Assembly (NCBI RefSeq): GCF_003335505.1
Contig: NZ_QPEX01000024.1
Span: forward strand, 426,537-490,536
Source of the DNA: Bremerella cremea
GTDB taxonomy: Bacteria; Planctomycetota; Planctomycetia; Pirellulales; Pirellulaceae
Length of the DNA stretch: 64,000 nt
Direction: 5' to 3'
Shown here: one piece after another, positions 59,502-64,000 of the stretch
Numbering within the stretch: the first letter of the stretch is position 1
Layout of the letters: each line of letters begins with the position of its first letter
The notes under the pieces: generated by a model
The model's input: the letters and a program-made list of their open reading frames with translations, nothing else
What the model was told of the DNA's origin: nothing
Database searches by the model: none
Made by a program: the position numbers and the translations under genes

Positions 59502-59864
59502 ATGGAGTCATTTACTTATACGATCCGAAGGGTTGCTGGAGGGCGTGGTCACTTTGCTCGTGTTCAAGTCGGAATCGCTCAAGATGGCTCGAATCCGGTT
59601 GAAGTACCTTTTGATAAGAGCAAACTTCTGCCCGAATGGATTGATGCGGCTAAATCTGGAATTGAATTTGCTTTGCATGACTTAGAACGTAATGATCGTG
59701 TTGTCATATTGTCTATCGACGGTTCTTTGGCAGATACATTTGAGGACGCCGTTTTCTGCGCTGCTGCGGTTGCAACGTTTCGGCTCTTCGATGAAAACGC
59801 TCGGATAGAGTTATTCGACGGCGAGAAATGGATCGTTACAGACTTGGGTGAAAACACTTCCTGA
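59502..59864 (+). CDS. Candidate immunity protein 2 (soluble, acidic)
   Basis: 120 residues, 5 bases after tip 2. It is acidic, with no membrane helix (for example EFALHDLERNDRVVILSIDG and ENARIELFDGEKWIVTDLGE). A cytosolic, acidic partner fits a cytosol-acting toxin such as an ADP-ribosyltransferase. No family recognised. It overlaps the next ORF by 17 bases. Confidence 0.6.
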   Translation: MESFTYTIRRVAGGRGHFARVQVGIAQDGSNPVEVPFDKSKLLPEWIDAAKSGIEFALHDLERNDRVVILSIDGSLADTFEDAVFCAAAVATFRLFDENARIELFDGEKWIVTDLGENTS

Positions 59865-61182
59865 CTGCCCGTGCGTCGGGTGTCAAGGAGGAATCAAATC
59901 CACTTTCGTTTACTCCCTCTCGGATGCCAATGGCAATATCGTCGGACTAATTTCGGAAGCGGAAGACTACCTGAATCGCTTGATCACGTATGATCCATAT
60001 GGCACGCCCACCGGCGAGTATGACTTCCAGCACCTCTTCGGCGGCTACTATTACGATTCGACGACCGGTCTCTACCTGGTTCGTAACCGCGTCTACCACC
60101 CGAAACTAGGCCGCTGGCTGACCAAAGATCCCCTGGGGATGGTGGATGGGCCAAATTTGTACGGATATTGCGGGGGGGATCCAATCAACGCGGTCGACCC
60201 TTCAGGCACGGTTTCATTCTGGGATGATCCTCTTGATTGGGGATATGGACCTGGAGGAGCTGTTTGGGACGTAGGAGCATCCCAATCGTGGATTGGACGA
60301 GCTTATCAAGGTGCTGGCCAATCCATGGCGGAGATGCTGGGCCCCGAATACCTCGCTCAGGCGGGCGGCTGGGAACTCATTGGCCTGACAGCCGCTGCCG
60401 CGACTGCGGGTGTTCTGGGCGGCCTCGCCGCTAGTTCAGTTGCCGGCACCATGGGCCTTGGCTATTGGTCCACCCTGGCGTTTTCCGGCGCTGCAGGAGG
60501 TGGAGCGGAATACTTGACCTGGACGATAGGCGCCAGGGCACTAGGGGGCAATCTAGCCGCAGGACCGACGCTTGGCGGACTGGGCTGGCATTCCGGTGCC
60601 GGGGCTGTTGGCGGGGTGGTATTGGGAGGAGTTGGACGAGCGGTTGGTTGGGGATTTCGACAGGTTATTACTGGAACTGGCCGCGGCTTGATCGGATTGG
60701 TCAAGCCGGGAGGAACGGTTGATAGTTCTCTTGTTACCCACTATTCAGAGATCGCAAGGGCTGCACAAATGACAAGTGCCATTAGACGATACAATGCGAT
60801 TGCCAAGTGGTTGGGCCAGAAGCCATCGGCAAGTAGCGAGGAAATCCTGGAGGCATTGGCAAGTGACGTAACATTTTCTAGGGTTGGTCATCTTCGCTCG
60901 GGGCTTTTCGACTTTGGTAACCAAGGAGAAATCGTGTACGGGGCAAATCAAATATATGCCGTAGGAAAAAGGTTTTGGCTTCAAGGCAATCCATTTTCCG
61001 CTTACGGCCGCCGCGCTGGGCGACATGAATTGCTTCATCTAGGCGCGGCACTGCGGGGACAAGGAGACAATTATATTCACGAAATTGCGGTTCAGGCGGC
61101 TACCACGCCTGAAAATCTGGTACTTGCAGGCAGCTTAATTGGTGGTCCCGTTGGATTTGTATGGTGGTGGACTAGATCATGA
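59848..61182 (+). CDS. Displaced RHS tip 3: HExxH metallopeptidase-like toxin fragment
   Basis: 444 residues, start uncertain (GTG at 59848 in the immunity gene's end; a GGAGGAA stretch occurs at 59886-59894). The region carries the RHS core (FQHLFGGYYYDSTTGLYLVR then NRVYHPKLGRWLTKDPLGMV and VDPSGTVSF), Gly/Ala-rich linker helices (about 150-290) and a tip with RRAGRHELLHLGAALRGQGD: HELLH is HExxH at about 393-397, with IHEIAVQA about 13 residues on as a possible third ligand. It is not visibly related to tip 1 outside the HExxH motif. Like tip 2, it lacks a shell. Confidence 0.75.
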   Translation: MKTLPDCPCVGCQGGIKSTFVYSLSDANGNIVGLISEAEDYLNRLITYDPYGTPTGEYDFQHLFGGYYYDSTTGLYLVRNRVYHPKLGRWLTKDPLGMVDGPNLYGYCGGDPINAVDPSGTVSFWDDPLDWGYGPGGAVWDVGASQSWIGRAYQGAGQSMAEMLGPEYLAQAGGWELIGLTAAAATAGVLGGLAASSVAGTMGLGYWSTLAFSGAAGGGAEYLTWTIGARALGGNLAAGPTLGGLGWHSGAGAVGGVVLGGVGRAVGWGFRQVITGTGRGLIGLVKPGGTVDSSLVTHYSEIARAAQMTSAIRRYNAIAKWLGQKPSASSEEILEALASDVTFSRVGHLRSGLFDFGNQGEIVYGANQIYAVGKRFWLQGNPFSAYGRRAGRHELLHLGAALRGQGDNYIHEIAVQAATTPENLVLAGSLIGGPVGFVWWWTRS

Positions 61183-61364
61183 TGCGTGGACAGTTCCTAT
61201 TGAAACTCAATACCTTACTTACATCTATTGTAGGCGTTATTGTTACCTATCTGCTGAGAAGCCACACGGAACTTCCCGGCATGGCGATATTTGGATTGGC
61301 GATTTCAGCCTGCATTCTTTTCTTTATCCTGTTCAGCATTGTGGTCACAATACTTGGGATGTAG
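61179..61364 (+). CDS. Candidate immunity protein 3 (two membrane helices)
   Basis: 61 residues; its ATG overlaps the stop of tip 3 by four bases. Two hydrophobic helices (LNTLLTSIVGVIVTYLL and AIFGLAISACILFFILFSI) occupy nearly the whole protein. Like immunity 1 it is membrane-bound, which parallels the HExxH chemistry of tips 1 and 3. Too short for family assignment. Confidence 0.6.
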   Translation: MMRGQFLLKLNTLLTSIVGVIVTYLLRSHTELPGMAIFGLAISACILFFILFSIVVTILGM

Positions 61365-61455
61365 TTTCATGCGTCTGAACACTTTGCTGCGATCGTCTAG
61401 GACTGATGGACTCTGCGATAGCCCACGACTTTCGGACAATGGCGGGCCAGAGTTT
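61365..61455. other. Short spacer between tip array and IS3 relic
   Basis: Contains ACTTTCGG-type sequence that could be an IS3 end (complement TGTCCGAAAGTCGTGGG at about 61423-61439). Otherwise nothing recognised. Confidence 0.3.
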
Positions 61456-61803
61456 CTACGCCGCTAAGGTCGGGGCGTTTTCGGCTTCGTGTTGATCGGA
61501 CGACTTGTAGCCCAGCGTCTGGTGAATTCGTGTTGGATTGTAAAACGTTTCGATATACGTGAACACGCTCAGCCGAGAATCCTCCAACGTCTCGTACTCG
61601 TAGGGCTTCGTCCATTCGTGCTTGAGCGACCAGGAGAACCTTTCGGCGACCGCGTTGTCGTAGCAGTTGCCGCGGCGACTCATCGAGCGCGTGTGATGCC
61701 CAGCGTTTGCAGCGTCCGCTGATAGGCGTCGCTCGTGTCCTGGCAACCGCGATCGCTGTGATGCAGGAGTTCGCCTCGCTTCCCCGTCAAGTCTGGGCCA
61801 CTC
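61456..61803 (-). pseudogene. IS3-family transposase (OrfB) C-terminal fragment, frameshifted
   Basis: The 96-residue frame contains RSMSRRGNCYDNAVAERFSW then SLKHEWTKPYEYETL and FYNPTRIHQTLGYKSSDQHE, the IS3 OrfB end with the catalytic Glu in AVAERF. Upstream the frame LHHSDRGCQDTSDAYQRTLQ TLGIT (containing the second Asp) is shifted by one base. N-terminal half absent. It closes the RHS array on the right. Confidence 0.85.
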
Positions 61804-61811
61804 AGGCCATG

Positions 61812-62138
61812 CTAGCTAGGGTATCCCTGACTCCTTAGCCACTTTTCGATGGCGTCTTCCAAGATCTCTTGGATGCGGTAAGGCTCTTTACCCTCCAACT
61901 GACGTTTGAGCGACGCCCGTTTCAGTGCAGAGGCCAATTCCGGGCGACAGCGGGTCGTTAGTGGAACTCTGCCGCGATACTGAGGTAAGACGCTCTCGTT
62001 TGTGTGGGAAACGGATTCTAGCGTGGCATCCGATACATCGGTTGATTCTTCCTTGTCCCCAAACACAAACTTGCGTTCCAAAGCTTTCAAGTCAGGCGTT
62101 TCTTCCAATCCGGTTACCAGGGATCGTCGTTGGCTCAT
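61812..62138 (-). CDS. Small partition/DNA-binding partner of ParA (ribbon-helix-helix-like)
   Basis: Start at the ATG at 62138, with AAGGAGG 6 bases upstream and four-base overlap with parA. 108 residues: a variable N-terminus (MSQRRSLVTGLEETPDLKAL) and a C-terminal ribbon-helix-helix-like segment (VPLTTRCRPELASALKRASL then RQLEGKEPYRIQEILEDAIE). Plasmid ParA loci of this kind encode a small centromere-binding protein after the ATPase. It is probably that ParB/ParG-type factor. Confidence 0.7.
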   Translation of the reverse strand: MSQRRSLVTGLEETPDLKALERKFVFGDKEESTDVSDATLESVSHTNESVLPQYRGRVPLTTRCRPELASALKRASLKRQLEGKEPYRIQEILEDAIEKWLRSQGYPS

Positions 62139-62812
62139 GCGGACCTCCTTGCCTCTCGCTTGATTTTGGCCTTCTTCGCCTTCGCCTCGGGCAAAATCTC
62201 GGAGAAGAGGCGGTTCACCTCGGCCGAGGCTTCCCGGGCGCGAGCTCCCATTTGCCACACGAGTACCCCTTGGCCTGGGGCATCCGCATAGATCTGACGA
62301 AGCACCAATGGTGTTTGAGCCACTGGAAGTTGAAGGGCTTTCGCGGTATCGATCATATCCTTGGTCAACCGGTATTTCTTGCCCACCATGCTCAGAACGA
62401 TGAGTGCTCTAGGTAGCGTTCCTCGAATGCCATGTACCTGCCGCAAAACGGCGGTAGCATTTGCCAGAGCACGAACCTCCAACATGCTGGCCTTGCAAGG
62501 TACGATCGCCAGATCAGATTTCAGTAACAAAGCTCGACTGGTTTCCGTCTGACTGCCCGGACCATCCGCGATGACATAGTCAAACTCTTGACCAAGCAAG
62601 GGCAACTCATCCAAGATCTTATCCGGGTTGTTCAGCAGAACGGTCGGTAGATCGGGGCAAGCCTCCTGCATCCATTCACTGGAGCTATGCTGCGTGTCGC
62701 AGTCCACCAAAAGCACCCTGTGCCCCAGTTCATGGAGCCACGCAGCAAGATGAACGGCTGTCGTGCTCTTGCCGACTCCTCCTTTGCTATTGGCCACTGC
62801 GATGATTGTCAT
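62135..62812 (-). CDS. parA: ParA-type partition ATPase
   Basis: 225 residues from the ATG at 62812 (MTIIAVANSKGGVGKSTTAV), a deviant Walker A motif with KGGVGKST (about 10-17) as in ParA/MinD ATPases. Walker A', LLVDCDTQHSSSEW and DYVIADGPGSQTET follow. The open frame extends to 62989, but the extra residues are not ParA-like. It segregates the element's replicon. With repA and iterons it supports a plasmid origin of the island. Confidence 0.93.
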   Translation of the reverse strand: MTIIAVANSKGGVGKSTTAVHLAAWLHELGHRVLLVDCDTQHSSSEWMQEACPDLPTVLLNNPDKILDELPLLGQEFDYVIADGPGSQTETSRALLLKSDLAIVPCKASMLEVRALANATAVLRQVHGIRGTLPRALIVLSMVGKKYRLTKDMIDTAKALQLPVAQTPLVLRQIYADAPGQGVLVWQMGARAREASAEVNRLFSEILPEAKAKKAKIKREARRSA

Positions 62813-63221
62813 GCCAGCTTGATTAGCACCATTCTTCCCGACTGGCAAGCAGAAATGTTTCGTGGGCAGTTTGTCGCACTGGCACCATTCCGTCCGGCTG
62901 GCCACCCAGCCGAAAAGATGGAGAGAAAACAGCCTTGTAAGCAAGCTTGCCAGATTGCTGGCCAGCCAGAAAGCTGCCCCTCCATCCATGAATCCTTCCA
63001 GCCAAAAAGCTTTGAAGCTCCTTCAAGGAAACGCCTGCCAAAAATTGTATCAACAGAAGGGGAGGTTGATCATGCCTCGCAGTAGGGGAGTCAGCCGCCT
63101 GACTTTCCCGGGGAAATGTTCGATGTGGAACATTGGGCCAGTCCATTGTCCCGAATCGAAGCGATCAATGAGGTAAAGAAAAAGCGAATTCAGTCATAAA
63201 GGAGACGAAAATTCGAGCAAA
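62813..63221. promoter_or_regulatory. Upstream parA region with centromere-like direct repeats
   Basis: A degenerate motif CCAGCCAAAAAGCT occurs at 62906-62919 (CCAGCCGAAAAGAT), 62962-62975 (CCAGCCAGAAAGCT), 62998-63011 (CCAGCCAAAAAGCT) and 63034-63047 (CCTGCCAAAAATTG). The last three are spaced exactly 36 bases apart. Repeats upstream of a parA operon typically are parS/operator sites. Nothing else is seen. Confidence 0.5.
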
Positions 63222-63226
63222 AGAAA

Positions 63227-63255
63227 AGGCAGTCCGAGAGCATTACGGACTGCCT
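63227..63255 (-). terminator. Rho-independent terminator for the gene at 63273
   Basis: A perfect 10-bp stem, AGGCAGTCCG/CGGACTGCCT, with a 9-base loop. On the minus strand it is followed by TTTTCTTTT. It lies 17 bases after the stop of the gene ending at 63273. Confidence 0.9.
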
Positions 63256-63272
63256 GGAAGACGGAGAATGAG

Positions 63273-63725
63273 CTACTCGACAGATGTTGCAAGTTGCTCG
63301 AGTGCAGCCACAACATGCGGTGCGACTAACTTGGCTTTACCTGTGAAGCAGCGGTCGTAACAAAACGTGAGACTCCGCTCGGCCGACTGGGAGTTGATCA
63401 CCTCGATCGGCCCGTATCCGGAAGAGTCTTCGGAAGTCGAATAGTAGGGACCCGGATAGAGTTGTCGAAATGCCTTCCATTCCTGGAGATCGAGATCTTT
63501 GCAATCGGAATGGCAGAATTCAAGAGCACAAGTCAACACATAGGCTACCAATTCTGCCCGTTCTCTTTCGTCCCAGTAAAACGTGGAAAGGACGTGCTGC
63601 TCGGTACTGATACAGTAAACGTCAAAGGTGCTGTCGACCCAGTCACTTCCAGGTGAATAGCGGAACGGTCCGGGATAGATTTTCGAGAATTGAGGATTGA
63701 GTACAGGGGGGGATTTCGTGGTCAT
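63273..63725 (-). CDS. Hypothetical protein with internal duplication (YPGP repeat)
   Basis: 150 residues; GGAG 8 bases before the ATG. Two similar halves: FSKIYPGPFRYSPGSDWVDS (about 13-32) and FRQLYPGPYYSTSEDSSGYG (about 85-104), each followed by a beta strand and an amphipathic helix (ERAELVAYVLTCALEF versus KAKLVAPHVVAALEQL). The protein looks cytosolic. Role unknown. It is on the element, upstream of parA on the same strand but with its own terminator. Confidence 0.7.
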   Translation of the reverse strand: MTTKSPPVLNPQFSKIYPGPFRYSPGSDWVDSTFDVYCISTEQHVLSTFYWDERERAELVAYVLTCALEFCHSDCKDLDLQEWKAFRQLYPGPYYSTSEDSSGYGPIEVINSQSAERSLTFCYDRCFTGKAKLVAPHVVAALEQLATSVE

Positions 63726-63785
63726 AAAATGGCTCCATCGAAGTTGCGAGAATTAGTCAGCCGACCGAAGCCGGCTGACCGTTGG

Positions 63786-64000
63786 TTAAGCTTCATCGCC
63801 GAGGTTTTCTTCGGCACGGGCCGCGGCTGCGTCTGAATTCAGCAACTTGCGGATTCGCGTATCGGCCAGATTGGCGATCTTGGCGACTAACAAAGCGTCC
63901 CTGAGCCCGAAGCTGCTTGTCGACTGATAGTTCCCCGTGGAGTCCTTATAGGACGTATCGATCGTGAACTTGTAGAACGGGCTGCCATCTTCGGCGAGAT
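63786..64000 (-). CDS. C-terminal end of an unrecognised protein (runs off right edge)
   Basis: The minus-strand frame is open from the window edge to a TAA at 63786-63788. It reads DGSPFYKFTIDTSYKDSTGN, SSFGLRDALLVAKIANLADT and RIRKLLNSDAAAARAEENLG. The composition is that of a real protein and the spacing to the next gene (about 60 bases) suggests co-transcription. The family is unknown from the C-terminus alone. Confidence 0.65.
   Translation of the reverse strand, partial: LAEDGSPFYKFTIDTSYKDSTGNYQSTSSFGLRDALLVAKIANLADTRIRKLLNSDAAAARAEENLGDEA

Larger units (their letters stand above)
56904..60215 (+). repeat. Three near-identical RHS-core repeats (recombination substrates)
   Basis: The core-encoding segment occurs at about 56904-57105, 58332-58527 and 60022-60207. 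Long stretches match almost exactly at DNA level (for example GGCGATTTCCGGCAACTATT, 56912 and 58341). Downstream of each copy the sequence diverges completely. This is the arrangement that allows tip swapping by homologous recombination. Confidence 0.85.

Noticed and set aside
61812..62258. Longer start (62258) for the small ParA partner
   Set aside because: The extra N-terminus overlaps parA; the ATG at 62138 has an AAGGAGG site.

Overview
The window looks like chromosomal DNA of a planctomycete, most probably Pirellulales (Blastopirellula/Bremerella/Rhodopirellula type). The evidence is a set of families characteristic of that phylum: an ECF sigma/FecR pair followed by a DUF1549/DUF1553 'planctomycete cytochrome C' protein and a DUF1501 protein, a DUF1559 prepilin-like protein, and many large secreted or repeat-rich proteins. 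No rRNA gene and no complete tRNA gene was seen.

Left part (1-38.2 kb), core-like chromosome. After a partial membrane protein comes a cellulose-type exopolysaccharide locus: a Tat-exported GH5 glucanase, a GT2/PilZ synthase fused to a TPR tail, and a TPR plus beta-barrel exporter of BcsC type. Enolase follows, then the sigma/FecR/DUF1549/DUF1501 operon. Next is a metal and respiration neighbourhood: a Met/His-rich outer-membrane barrel, a Cys-rich small protein flanked by inverted repeats, a Tat-exported cupredoxin-like protein, and, divergent from it across an operator-like repeat region, two CydA-like membrane subunits with fused c-type haem domains. A decayed Fe/Mn superoxide dismutase and a DUF1559 gene come after. 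A five-gene block (27-36.8 kb) matches the content of E. coli yehI-L-M-P-Q: WGR/DUF4132, MoxR AAA+, DUF5682-like, VWA and a SWIM-like protein, with overlapping or near-abutting genes. It is followed by 1.4 kb of gene relics.

Right part (38.2 kb to beyond the window), an integrated plasmid-like element. It begins with a 41-bp 3' fragment of tRNA-Pro(CGG), which I read as an att site. Then come a tyrosine integrase, an excisionase-like protein, a replication origin (DnaA boxes plus five iterons) and a plasmid-type RepA. A ParA/ribbon-helix-helix partition pair with centromere-like repeats lies near 62-63 kb. Cargo between them has two blocks. One is a minus-strand surface cluster (41.3-51 kb) of a large exported or structural-looking protein, two serine-rich proteins, three glycosyltransferase genes (one fused to a sulfotransferase), a radical SAM enzyme and a sulfotransferase, interrupted by an IS5-family element. 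The other is a plus-strand RHS polymorphic-toxin array (51.2-61.4 kb): one full-length RHS protein and two displaced tips, each followed by a different small candidate immunity gene.

The most interesting items are the three-module RHS array with two HExxH-type tips and one ADP-ribosyltransferase-like tip, the serine-rich protein/glycosylation cluster beside it, the plasmid-in-tRNA architecture, the haem c-fused bd-like oxidase locus, and the MoxR/VWA block with a degenerate SWIM finger. All family calls come from reading motifs; no database search was run.
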